64,000 nucleotides of DNA, taken from the NCBI RefSeq assembly GCF_022569295.1, contig NZ_JAKFIA010000001.1, positions 2,648,501-2,712,500 on the forward strand, in the 5' to 3' direction. The first letter of the stretch is position 1; the number at the start of each line of letters is the position of its first letter. Below, piece by piece: positions 53,516 through 62,281 of this stretch. The position numbers and the translations under genes are program-made. Below the pieces are notes generated by a model. That model was not told where the DNA came from. It ran no database searches and saw only the letters and a list, made by a program, of their open reading frames with translations. The stretch comes from Pedomonas mirosovicensis. Its GTDB lineage: Bacteria; Pseudomonadota; Alphaproteobacteria; Sphingomonadales; Sphingomonadaceae.

Positions 53516-53746
53516 TCAGGCGATCCGCACCCGATAGAGGGTGATGCCCTCATCCAGATCGGCCGCGCTTTCGAGTGTCCAGCCTTTCTCGGCACAGAAG
53601 GCCGGCACGTCGCGGCGCGCGGCCGGATCGGTCGCCAGCAATTCAAGGCAGGCGCCGGGGCCTGCGCCCTCCGCCTCCCGGCGCAGGCGCAGCACCGGCA
53701 GCGGGCAGCGCAGCCCACGCGCATCGATACGGCGCACGTCTTCCAT
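53516..53746 (-). CDS. tusA: TusA-family sulfurtransferase
   Basis: 76 residues from ATG 53746 (MEDVRRIDARGLRCPLPVLRL). The RCPLPVL motif carries the persulfide cysteine, and the RRDVPAFCAEKGW and ALFRVR-like tail (GITLYRVRIA) complete the two-layer fold. TusA proteins relay sulfur for tRNA thiolation and cofactor biosynthesis. The 20-bp segment encoding VRRIDARG is repeated 131 bp upstream (53849-53868). A longer frame to 53785 has no family similarity. Confidence 0.87.
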   Translation of the reverse strand: MEDVRRIDARGLRCPLPVLRLRREAEGAGPGACLELLATDPAARRDVPAFCAEKGWTLESAADLDEGITLYRVRIA

Positions 53747-54099
53747 GTTTCCGCCTTCCGATCCTTGCGCCCGCCACGGGGCCAAGGCCTCTCCCCTAGC
53801 ACGAAACCGCCTGCCGAAAATACACCGGAGAAACTCCCGCCCATGCCGCGCGCATCGATGCGGCGCACAGCCACTTTGCCGCGCCCGACGGGCAGGGTTT
53901 TCGCGGGTTTTTCTGCACGCAACAGGTCGCTGAGACGTTCTGACAAAAGGGCCGATCCGGCCCGGTGAACGGTTTTGTAAATATACCGGCTCAGGCTTGT
54001 TGAGGCTCTGGCACGAGTGAGAATCCGCCGCTATGGTAATGATCTTGCTGCTTTAGATTTTTGCCAGCGTCTCTTTATTCTTCGCGGGGAGTTTGTTTT
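53747..54099. other. Intergenic region with a degenerate tusA-like fragment
   Basis: No intact gene. CGCGCATCGATGCGGCGCAC at 53849-53868 repeats tusA codons at 53718-53737 with one mismatch, in a different frame, so it looks like a short duplication or chance. The stretch 53970-54099 is A+T-rich and probably carries the promoter of the NYN gene at 54100. Confidence 0.4.
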
Positions 54100-54699
54100 A
54101 TGAAGCGTGTTATCGTCCAGATTGACGGTGGCCATCTGCGTGCCCAAGCCCGCCGGGATGGCGTTGACTATACAGTTGACCTTATTGAAGATTTTGCCCA
54201 CGCCGTGCTCGAGAAGCAGGAAGAGCTGGTCCGCGTCTTCTACTACGACTGCCGCCCCTTCCAGGGCGAAGCGCAGCTTCCGGTTTCAGGCGACACCTAT
54301 CACTTCAAGTCGGGTGGCGGCTGGCTCGATGAACTGGCCAGCCGGGACTATCTGTGCGTCCGCACCGGCATGCTGAAGTTCCGGGGCTGGAAGCCGAAGA
54401 TGCTGCCCATGCCCACCGGCGGCCTGACCGACCAGCACTTCCGCCCGGACTTCGAGCAGAAGGGCATCGACCTGCAGCTGGGCCTTGACCTGACCCAGGT
54501 TATCGACAGGCAGGCAGCCGACCGCGTGGTGCTGGTGGCCGCTGACACCGACCTCATCCCGGCCATGGCGCGGGCCCGGAACTCAAGCGTGCAGCTCATC
54601 GGCATCGATTTCCCGAACGCGCCGCTGCATGGCGAAATCCTCGCCCACTTCGATGTGATGCGCGAGGTGGAGTGGCCGAAGCCCGACCCGCGGGACTGA
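54100..54699 (+). CDS. NYN-domain (PIN-like) protein, putative nuclease
   Basis: 199 residues from ATG 54100 (MKRVIVQIDGGHLRAQARRDG). The acidic active-site pattern of NYN/LabA proteins is visible: IDGGHLR near the N-terminus, FEQKGIDLQLGLDLTQVI and VLVAADTDLIPAMARAR. Members act as metal-dependent RNases or are of unknown role. There is no DNA- or RNA-binding extension. It is a single gene with an A+T-rich upstream region and a family B repeat downstream (54724-54762). Confidence 0.83.
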   Translation: MKRVIVQIDGGHLRAQARRDGVDYTVDLIEDFAHAVLEKQEELVRVFYYDCRPFQGEAQLPVSGDTYHFKSGGGWLDELASRDYLCVRTGMLKFRGWKPKMLPMPTGGLTDQHFRPDFEQKGIDLQLGLDLTQVIDRQAADRVVLVAADTDLIPAMARARNSSVQLIGIDFPNAPLHGEILAHFDVMREVEWPKPDPRD

Positions 54700-54723
54700 A
54701 CGGCAACCGCTTGAGGGCAGCAA

Positions 54724-54762
54724 TGCAGAGGGGCAAAGCCACTGGCTGAGCGTCCCTCTGCA
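54724..54762. repeat. Intergenic hairpin repeat, family B, copy 2
   Basis: TGCAGAGGG (54724-54732) pairs with CCCTCTGCA (54754-54762), with inner AGCC-ACT-GGCT (54737-54747). The core matches the copy at 47036 while the outer stem differs but remains complementary, showing conserved structure. It separates the convergent NYN and crotonase genes. Confidence 0.65.
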
Positions 54763-54784
54763 CTAAAAGCCTTCCCGTGCCCCC

Positions 54785-55582
54785 TTAGTGCCCCGTGAAC
54801 ACGGCCTCGCGTTTTTCCTGAAAGCTGGCGATGCCTTCGGCAAAGTCGGCGGTGGCGGCGAGGCGGCGGGCCACATCGCCAAACTCGGCAACGCAGGCGG
54901 CCTCGCCCGATTGCACATAGGTAAGCGCGTTGGCGCGAATGGCCGCCACCGCCAGCGGGGCCTGCGCCGCGATGGCCTCCGCAATGGCGATGGCCCGGTT
55001 CAACTCGAACCCTGGCGGCACGATTTCCTGCACCAGGCCGATGCGCTGGGCCTCATCAGCCCCGAACTCCTCGCCCGTGAGCAGCCAGCGCATGGCGTTG
55101 CCCCAGCCGCCCCGCTGGATGAAGCGGTAGGTCGCCCCGCCCACCGGCATGAGGCCGCGGCTCGGCTCCAGCATCGCAAGGCGCGCATCCGTGGCCGCGA
55201 CGACGACATCCGCCGCCAGCGCCAGCTCCAGCCCGGCGGTGAAGGTGACGCCTTTCACCGCCGCGATCAGCGGCTTCTGCCGCCACGGTGGCCGGCGCGC
55301 GAAGATATCCGGCTGGCCTTCATCGCTCATGAACACATCGCCGGCAGCAAAGGCCTCCCGAAAGCGGGGCAGGTCCAGCCCGGCGCAGAAGTCCGTGCCG
55401 TGCCCGTAGAGAACGCCGACGCGCAGGTCCGGCTCGTCTTCCAGCCGCTGGTAGCTTTTCGCCAGCGCGGCCAGCATCTCCGGCGTCAGCCCGTTGCGCT
55501 TGCTCGGGCGGTTGATGCCAATGAGCAGGATGTGGCCGAAGGTTTCAACCGTCACCGATCCGGCGCTTGCCTCGTGTGTCAT
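54785..55582 (-). CDS. Enoyl-CoA hydratase/isomerase-family (crotonase) protein
   Basis: 265 residues. The crotonase fold shows HGTDFCAGLDLPRFREA (first oxyanion strand), AAVKGVTFTAGLELALAADVVVAA and the segment LEPSRGLMPVGGATYRFIQRGGWGNAMRWLLTGE, where the usual catalytic glutamates of hydratase are not both obvious. The product could therefore be an isomerase, hydratase or thioesterase of the family. It is not part of the fad operon at 19194-24950. Start at 55582 is the first ATG of the frame. Confidence 0.85.
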   Translation of the reverse strand: MTHEASAGSVTVETFGHILLIGINRPSKRNGLTPEMLAALAKSYQRLEDEPDLRVGVLYGHGTDFCAGLDLPRFREAFAAGDVFMSDEGQPDIFARRPPWRQKPLIAAVKGVTFTAGLELALAADVVVAATDARLAMLEPSRGLMPVGGATYRFIQRGGWGNAMRWLLTGEEFGADEAQRIGLVQEIVPPGFELNRAIAIAEAIAAQAPLAVAAIRANALTYVQSGEAACVAEFGDVARRLAATADFAEGIASFQEKREAVFTGH

Positions 55583-55754
55583 GGCGTGGTTCCTCCCCTT
55601 TTTCCGGACCCGGGACCTTTCCAGTCCTTATCCTCGGTCCTGTTCCGTTACCGGCTACGCCAAGCTTACCTCCAACCCTGGTGCGGCACGAGCCGCGTAA
55701 ACCTTTTCTTCACCACATCAGGGGATGGTAGGGCCAAGGAGATTTTCGCCGGTC

Positions 55755-56738
55755 ATGACCAGCGCCACCCAACTGCCCATGCAATCCCTGTCCGCCCCGC
55801 AGCTCTCGCCCGAGGGCCGCGCCGCCCTTGCCTGGTCGGACATGCGCCAGGATATGCTGCGCCAGCTCTGGCAGGCGGTGCTGGGCGAGGCCGACGCCAA
55901 CCTCAGCCCGGCCCAGAACGCTGCCGCCTCGGCCCAGATGCTGGGCATCGACCCTGCCATTCTGCTGGCCCTGCAAGGCGAGAACGCCGGCGACGCGGCC
56001 GTGGCTCAGGCTGCCGGCCTTGCGCCCTTCGCCATGGGGGGCACTGGCCTGCGCGCCTCCGGCACGGACCCGAATGCGCCCCTGGCGCTGGAAGGCAACG
56101 CCATCTACCAACCCTATCTGGAAAGCGCCTCGGCCCGCACCGGCCTTCCCGCCGCCATGCTGGCGAGCATCGTCGACGCCGAAGCCGCCTCCCACAACGG
56201 CGTGTGGGATCCGGGCAGCCGCAACCCCCGCTCCTCGGCGGCGGGGCTGACCCAGTTCCTCGCCTCCACCTGGGAGAGCGAGACCGAGCGGCCGGGCACA
56301 TTTCTCAACGGCGTCGCCAGGGAGCGCGGCTGGCTGGACCAGAACGGGCGGGTTTTGCCCGCGGCTCGGGAGGACCTTCTGGCGCTGCGCTTCGATCCCC
56401 GCTCCTCCATCGAGGCGGCGGCGGACTATGCCCGCGCCAACCTCAGTGCGCTTGAAAATCAGGGGCTGGTGCACGATGGCCTGCCGCCGGAGGAGCTGGC
56501 GAAGCGGGCCTATCTCGCCCACCATCTGGGCGTGGGCGATGCCGCCCGCTTCCTGACCACCGGGCTGGACCCCTCGCGCGCGCGCGTGCTCCTGGCCTCG
56601 CAGATTGGCGGCAATGCCGCCGCCCACCGCATCCAGGCGGCAGGCGATGCAACCGCCGCGCACCGGCAGTGGCTGACCGCCTATGTGGATCGCAAGATCC
56701 GCCTTGAGGATCATCAGCGCCGCACCATCACGGTGTAG
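55755..56738 (+). CDS. Lytic-transglycosylase-like (SLT domain) protein
   Basis: 327 residues from ATG 55755 (MTSATQLPMQ); ATG 55725 adds ten residues. An SLT-like lysozyme fold is indicated in the middle (about 110-170): YLESASARTGLPAAMLASIVDAEAA with the possible catalytic acid in DAEA, then SSAAGLTQFLASTWESETE. There is no signal peptide, so secretion, if any, would be by another route; soluble SLT proteins without one also occur in phage tails and secretion systems. An N-terminal Ala-rich helical region (about 40-75) precedes it. Function in peptidoglycan turnover is inferred. Confidence 0.65.
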   Translation: MTSATQLPMQSLSAPQLSPEGRAALAWSDMRQDMLRQLWQAVLGEADANLSPAQNAAASAQMLGIDPAILLALQGENAGDAAVAQAAGLAPFAMGGTGLRASGTDPNAPLALEGNAIYQPYLESASARTGLPAAMLASIVDAEAASHNGVWDPGSRNPRSSAAGLTQFLASTWESETERPGTFLNGVARERGWLDQNGRVLPAAREDLLALRFDPRSSIEAAADYARANLSALENQGLVHDGLPPEELAKRAYLAHHLGVGDAARFLTTGLDPSRARVLLASQIGGNAAAHRIQAAGDATAAHRQWLTAYVDRKIRLEDHQRRTITV

Positions 56739-56800
56739 CGCGCAAGCAGGCCGAACGCGGCGCAGCGGGCGCGGGAGAGTTCGTCCCTGCCCGCCCGGGG

Positions 56801-57613
56801 TCAGCGCACTTCCCCCAGCTTCAGGCCATACCTTCGGTAGAGATAAGCGAAGAACAGCGTGCGGAAGACCCGCCGCTTGCCGCGCCGCCCCCGTACGATG
56901 AACCAGCCTTCCGGGTGCTGATAGATTTCCGGCAGGATCTCCTGCGATTCCTCCATCAGCAGGTCCTTGTCATGGCTGGTGAAGCCCTGCGCTTCCGATG
57001 GTCGCGCGTTGAACCAGACCAGCAGGGGCAGCGCCAGCAGAACCGCCAGCAGCAGGCCCGCCCAGAGCGTTGGTCCCCATTCCTGCCCGGCCGGGAGAGC
57101 TGGAATCGCTCCGGCCGCCGTCGCATGACGAGTCGTTGCAGCAGCGGCTGGCTGCGGGGCCACCGCCTCGGTTTTCGCCGCCTGGGCAAGATAGCGGTCG
57201 GCGCGAATGCCCCAAACCGGCACGATAGGGCCATCCTGCGGGTTCATCGGCTGAACGGTGCCATCGCCGCCCCCTACCCGGATGCTGCCCTGGGAGGCAA
57301 CGGTGAGCGCGTAGGTCGGCCGTTCGGCGCACTTGGCCTTGAGCGTCTGGCTTTGCGCGTCGACGCGGAAAATCTGATAGTCACGCAGCGGCGCGCAGGC
57401 GAAGCCCGCCTGACGGATTGCCTGCTCGATGAGCGGCGCGATCACATCGGAGGATGGGTTCTTCTGCGTAAGCGCACCGTAGAGATTGGGAGCCTGCCGG
57501 GATGCGGCGGCGGCTGGCGCGTCACCGGGCGTGGCTGCGAAACCGGCGCTGACCGGCGCGGCGGTCGCGATCACGGCCAATACCAGAAGAGTCCGGCGCA
57601 ATGGTCCGTCCAT
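56801..57613 (-). CDS. Membrane-anchored protein of unknown function
   Basis: 270 residues. An N-terminal signal or anchor helix (about 7-27) precedes a soluble region (about 40-170) with two cysteines (FACAPLRDY, LKAKCAERP) and an Ala/Pro-rich linker; a second hydrophobic helix lies at about 183-204 (LWAGLLLAVLLALPLLVWF). The C-terminal 65 residues are basic and aromatic (HPEGWFIVRGRRGKRRVFRTLFFAYLYRRYG), likely cytoplasmic and membrane-associated. No family recognised. It precedes dnaE2 on the same strand. Confidence 0.65.
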   Translation of the reverse strand: MDGPLRRTLLVLAVIATAAPVSAGFAATPGDAPAAAASRQAPNLYGALTQKNPSSDVIAPLIEQAIRQAGFACAPLRDYQIFRVDAQSQTLKAKCAERPTYALTVASQGSIRVGGGDGTVQPMNPQDGPIVPVWGIRADRYLAQAAKTEAVAPQPAAAATTRHATAAGAIPALPAGQEWGPTLWAGLLLAVLLALPLLVWFNARPSEAQGFTSHDKDLLMEESQEILPEIYQHPEGWFIVRGRRGKRRVFRTLFFAYLYRRYGLKLGEVR

Positions 57614-57825
57614 GCCCCCTCTTGCCCCGTTACATTTGCCCGGTATTCATCCTAACCGATTTGGGCGGGGGCGTCAGCGTGAAATCTGCCGGGCTCCCCA
57701 CCGGGGGCCCGCCGCTTCGCTTTTTAAAGGGAAGTAACTGAATTGTTTTGTTTCGCAGGCGGGGCCAAGTCCCCCTTGGTCTTTTGCTTGCTTGCCTCCG
57801 CAATCGGGAGGGAGCCTGAGGCTCC
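57614..57825. other. Intergenic region between the membrane protein gene and dnaE2
   Basis: Contains GTTTTGTTTCGCAGGCGGGG at about 57745, which resembles the left end of repeat family A, and a hairpin GGAGCC-TGA-GGCTCC at 57811-57825 right after the dnaE2 stop. It may be a degenerate family A copy. No gene seen. Confidence 0.35.
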
Positions 57826-60800
57826 TCAATGAAGCCCCCGCGAGCGGGACGCGGCGCGGGCCGGGCGGCCCTGCGGCTTGCGGGCGGGCAGGCTCGCCGC
57901 GCGGTCCCGCCCGCTGCCCGGAGAGGGTTGGCCATCGGTCAGGCGCTTCAGGTCTGGCGTCTGGTCGAGAATACGGACCGCCACCAGATGCACTGCCGAC
58001 CCTGATGACCCGCGACCGCCCGGCCTTGCCTCCAGCCGCTGTACCCGCCCTTCGATCCGCACCAAGCGCCCTTCCATGACGGCGGCGCGGTACTTCTCGA
58101 ACACGCTAGGCCAGAACATGATGCTGGCGGTGCCGGTCTCGTCTTCCAGGGTCAGGAACACCACACCGCCGGCGTTCTCGGGCCGCTGGTGCGCCAGCAC
58201 CACGCCGATGACGCTGGCGCGCACGCCATCAACCGCCGTCTGGAGCGAGGCGCAGGTGCGGATGCCAAGGCCTGCATAGCGGGGCCGCAGCAGTTCCATG
58301 GGATGCGCCTTCAGCGACTGGCCCAGCGCGTGGGAGTCCACCACCGTCTCTTCCGCGAGCGCCATGTCCGGCAAGGACATGGTGGGCTCGGGCACCACCT
58401 CGCCCACATGCTCGAACAGCGGCAGCGGCTTGGCCTTGGGCACGGAGCGCACAGCCACATGGGCCTGCCGCCGGTCATGCCCCAGCGAGCGGAAGGCATC
58501 GGCGGCGGCCAGCTTCTCCAGCGCATCGACCGGCAGGCCGGAGCGGCGGCGCAGCTCCTCAACGGTGCGGAACAGCCCTTCGCGGCGAGCCTCCACCAAC
58601 GCCTGTCCGGCGTTCTGGCTGAGCCCGTCGATCATCCGCAGGCCGAGTCGCACCGCATAACGGCCCTCACCCGCCGCCTCCAGCGTGCAATCCCAATGGG
58701 AGCGGTTGATGTCCGGCTCGCGCACCTCGACGCCGTGCTCGCGCGCATCGCGCACGATCTGGGCCGGCGCATGGAAGCCAAGCGGTTGGGCGTTGAGCAG
58801 CGCGGCGCAGAATACATCCGGGTAATGGCGCTTCAGCCAGGCCGAGGCATAGGCCAGCAGCGCGAAGCTCGTCGCATGGCTTTCAGGAAAGCCATATTCG
58901 CCAAAGCCCTTGATCTGCTCAAAGCAGCGTTTGGCAAAGCCTGGGTCATAGCCGCGCGCTGTCATGCGCTGGGTCATCATCCCTTCGTAGGCCTGAAGGC
59001 CCCGGCGGCGGGAAGCGGCCATGGCCCGGCGAAGCCCGTCAGCCTCCGTCGGCGTGAACCGGGCCGCCACGATGGCGATATGCAAGGCCTGTTCCTGGAA
59101 CAGGGGGACGCCGAGGGTCTTGGCAAGGATGGGTTCCAGCTCGCCCGCCGGGCCGTGCTCCGGCGCGGGCGCGGGGCAGGACACCGCCTCCAGCCCGTCG
59201 CGGCGGCGCAGGTAAGGCTGCACCATGTCGCCCTGCACCGGGCCGGGGCGCACGATCGCCATTTGAATGGCCAGGTCCCGGAAACTGCACGGCTTGAGGC
59301 GCGGCAGCATGGTCGCCTGCGCCCGGCTTTCCAGCTGGAAGACGCCAACCGAATCGCCGTTGCACAGCATGTCGTAGACCGCAGCCTCCTCCCTCGGGAG
59401 GGTGCCGAGCGTGAGCGCGCGGCCGTGATGCTTGCCCACCAGATCAAACGCCTTGTGAAGCGCGGTGAGCATCCCCAGCGCCAGCACGTCCACCTTGAGG
59501 AGGCCAAGGACGCTGATGTCGTCCTTGTCCCACTCGATGAAGGTGCGCTCCGCCATGGCCGCATTGCCGATGGGCACGGTCTCGTCCAGCGCCCCGCGCG
59601 TCAGCACGAAGCCGCCCACATGCTGCGCGAGGTGGCGTGGGAAGCCGATGAGCGCGTTGGCCAGATGCAGCGCCCGCATCAGCTTGGCGTCCAGAACCTG
59701 AATGCCGGCCGCGCGCAGGCGCTTCTCGTCGATCTCGCCACCCCGGTCACTGCCCTGCCCCGCGCCCCAGATGGCGCCCGCCAGCGTGGCGGTAACGTCC
59801 TCGCTCAGCCCCATGGCCTTGCCCACGTCCCAGAATCGCCGAGCGCGGACGGTAGGAAATGACCGTCGCCGCCAAGCCCGCCCGGTGGCGGCCATAGCGG
59901 TTGTAGATGTACTGGATGACTTCCTCGCGCCGCTCGTGCTCGAGGTCGATGTCGATATCGGGCAGCTCCTGCCGCTCTTCGCTGAGGAAGGGCTCAAACA
60001 GCAGGTCCGATTCGGCCGGGTTGACCGCCGTGATGCCAAGGCAGAAGCACACCACCGAATTGGCAGCCGCGCCGCGTCCCTGGCACAGAATGTTCTGCCC
60101 CCGCGCGTAGGCGGCAATATCATGGACCGTCAGGAAATAAGGCGCGCAGTCCATGCGGGCGATGAGCGCCAGCTCGCGCTGCGCCGCCTCCCGCACCGCA
60201 TCGGGCAGGCCGCCCGGATACCGCTGCGCCGCACCCTGCCATACCAGCGACTCCAAGTGCTGCTGCGCGGTCAGCCCGGCGGGCACCGCTTCCTCCGGAT
60301 ACTCATGGCGCAGTTCATCAAGGCTGAACCGACAGGCGCTGACGATCCTGAGGGTGTTGTCCAGCGCCGCCTCATGCCCCGCGAACAGCTCGGCCATCAC
60401 TTCAGGCGGCTTCAGATGCCGCTCCTTGTGCGCGGCGAGCGCCGCACCCGCCGCGCTCAGCGTCGTCTTCTCGCGAATGCAGGCGAGCACGTCCTGAAGC
60501 GGGCGGCGGTCCGCGTCGTGATAGAGCACGTCGTTGGTGGCGACCAGCGGCAGGCCGAGCCCGTCGCCGATAGCCTGCAGGCGGCCGAGCCAGCGCCGGT
60601 CGTCCCCCCGGTAGAGGTGCTGGGCGGCAAGGTAAACTTGCGTGGCCGGGCGGAGCATTTGCTTCATCAGCAGCAATTGCTTGATGAAGTCGGCGATGGT
60701 GGAGCGGTCCCGCCGCTCGGGCGGAATGATGACGATGACCTGGCCCTCGCTGCGCGCCGCCACGTCGGCCAGCGTCAGGTGGCATTCCCCCTTGGGGGCG

Positions 60801-61096
60801 CGGCGCTTGCCCAGCGTCAGCAACTGCGACAGCCGGCCATAGGCGGCGCGGTCCGTCGGGTAGACCAGCAGCGAGGGCGCGTCCGCCAGATCGACCCGGC
60901 AGCCGATCACCAGCCGCACCCCACGCTTCTTCGCTTCCATATGAGCGCGCACGATGCCGGCCAGGGTGTTGCGGTCGGTGATGGCGAGCGCCTCAAGGCC
61001 CAGCGCTTGCGCGCGCTCCACCAGTTCCTCCGCATGGCTCGCGCCTCGCAGGAAGGAGAAGTTGGTCGTCACCTGAAGTTCGGCGTAGCGGCTCAT
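57826..61096 (-). pseudogene. dnaE2: Error-prone DNA polymerase DnaE2, interrupted by a one-base frameshift
   Basis: The gene would encode about 1090 residues but is split into two overlapping frames. The upstream part (61096 to about 59832) contains the PHP-like N-terminal SRYAELQVTTNFSFLRGASHAEELVERA and the catalytic PDIDIDLEHERREEVIQYIYNRYG. It runs YRPRSAI and then leaves frame; the second frame resumes with DVGKAMGLSEDVTATLAG and holds GLLKVDVLALGML with the third catalytic aspartate and the C-terminus SRSRGLH. An extra base at about 59832 (complement of T in ATTCTGGGAC, expected ATTCGGGAC) explains it. Either a true inactivating mutation or a sequencing error. A LexA box lies 47 bp upstream of the start; imuA and imuB are not adjacent. 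Confidence 0.88.
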
Positions 61097-61142
61097 AAGC
61101 ACCTGCTGGGCAAGAGTGGGCTTGTTCTGCGCGCGTTTCTTT

Positions 61143-61157
61143 GTTCTCTATTTGTTC
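61143..61157. promoter_or_regulatory. LexA (SOS) box upstream of dnaE2
   Basis: GTTC (61143-61146), seven bases, GTTC (61154-61157): an exact match to the alphaproteobacterial LexA direct repeat GTTC-N7-GTTC. It lies 47 bp from the dnaE2 start at 61096. It agrees with the known damage-inducibility of dnaE2. Confidence 0.8.
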
Positions 61158-61392
61158 CACTTTATCACAAGCCTTTCCGCGAACAAAGCGCCATCCTGCG
61201 CCTCATCGCGCCCCAGCCTCCATCAAGCGACGGACGCGGCGAAGATCCCGTGGTTTTCAGGGAAATCCGGGGGATGCGGCCGCTGCCAATGCACCCCCTC
61301 TTAAAAGCCAAAGGCCGGCAAACAGGAACCATGCAGGGGGCAGGTTCTCGTGCCGGCAAGGCTGGGCCGGGGACTGACCCGGCAGATGTTCT

Positions 61393-62052
61393 TTAGCGGG
61401 TCAGCTCCCGGATGAGATCGGGAAGCAGGGCCGACCTGGCTTCATGATAGGTCTTGATAGACTGGCGCAGATCATCGAGCTGACGCGCCTGGAACTGCTG
61501 GAACATGGTTTGCAACTGGCTGACGGTATCTGGCAGCAGGCGGCATTCGCACACCCTGACATAGTACAGCCGGTCATTGATGTTGCCGACGGACCGGAAG
61601 ATCTCGGAGTTGCGGGCTTGTTCCGCCACCAGGAGCGTGAACTCTCCCGTGGCGTTGGGGACCACCTCCTGGACCTGCGGATCGCCAGCCTGCCCCCCGT
61701 TGAGGGCCGATACCAATGCCGCGATGCGCGAGGAATCCGATGGCGTCGTCGATTTCTCCGCCTCGCTGAGCGCCAGGCCGAGATACCACTGGTTCATATC
61801 GTAAAGGTTGCGGATCTCCAGTTCAGATGGCTGGCGCGCGAAAAAGCCGAGGCCCGGCGCGCCATCAATCAGTCGTTCAACCACAAGCCGATTGAGGGCC
61901 TCACGAACCGGGGTGGTGCTCACTCCCAGTTCATCGGCCAGATCGGCCACCTTCAAATGCATCCCCGGCTGGTAATGATTCCGAAGAATCAAATCCTTGA
62001 GGCGCCGATAAGGCCCCTCCGCCGTACGATGTCCTGCGGAGCTGCGAGGCAT
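61393..62052 (-). CDS. GntR-family regulator, FadR/FCD type
   Basis: 219 residues from ATG 62052 (MPRSSAGHRTAEGPYRRLKDLIL); ATG 62058 and 62133 are alternatives. The winged helix is YRRLKDLILRNHYQPGMHLKVADLADELGVSTTPVREALNRLVVERLI. The C-terminal helical domain is shorter than usual for FCD and shows few metal-ligand residues, so the effector is unclear. The upstream A+T-rich segment 62183-62200 contains the palindrome ATAATATATTAT, a likely operator. No adjacent catabolic genes indicate the pathway. Confidence 0.85.
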   Translation of the reverse strand: MPRSSAGHRTAEGPYRRLKDLILRNHYQPGMHLKVADLADELGVSTTPVREALNRLVVERLIDGAPGLGFFARQPSELEIRNLYDMNQWYLGLALSEAEKSTTPSDSSRIAALVSALNGGQAGDPQVQEVVPNATGEFTLLVAEQARNSEIFRSVGNINDRLYYVRVCECRLLPDTVSQLQTMFQQFQARQLDDLRQSIKTYHEARSALLPDLIRELTR

Positions 62053-62185
62053 GAACATTCCTGCCCTTTCCTTCTGTGCAAGACGCGGTTCTAACGCCCA
62101 GAAAATATTGGGAGCGTTCTCAAAGCTGCACACTTTGGCCCATTGGCAGGCTTCTTCTCTTTGAGCACAACCGCCACGAGGGTAA

Positions 62186-62197
62186 ATAATATATTAT
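62186..62197. promoter_or_regulatory. A+T-rich palindrome upstream of the GntR gene
   Basis: ATAATATATTAT, a perfect 12-bp palindrome in otherwise GC-rich DNA. The minus strand carries TATAAT at 62193-62198, a -10 candidate for the GntR gene about 140 bp downstream. A candidate self-operator. Confidence 0.4.
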
Positions 62198-62281
62198 AGT
62201 TTGAATTTAGGAGCCGATATTACCACTGTATGATTGTAATTTCACCTACCAGAGCTAAGGACTTGCGCCCCACCAAGCCGC

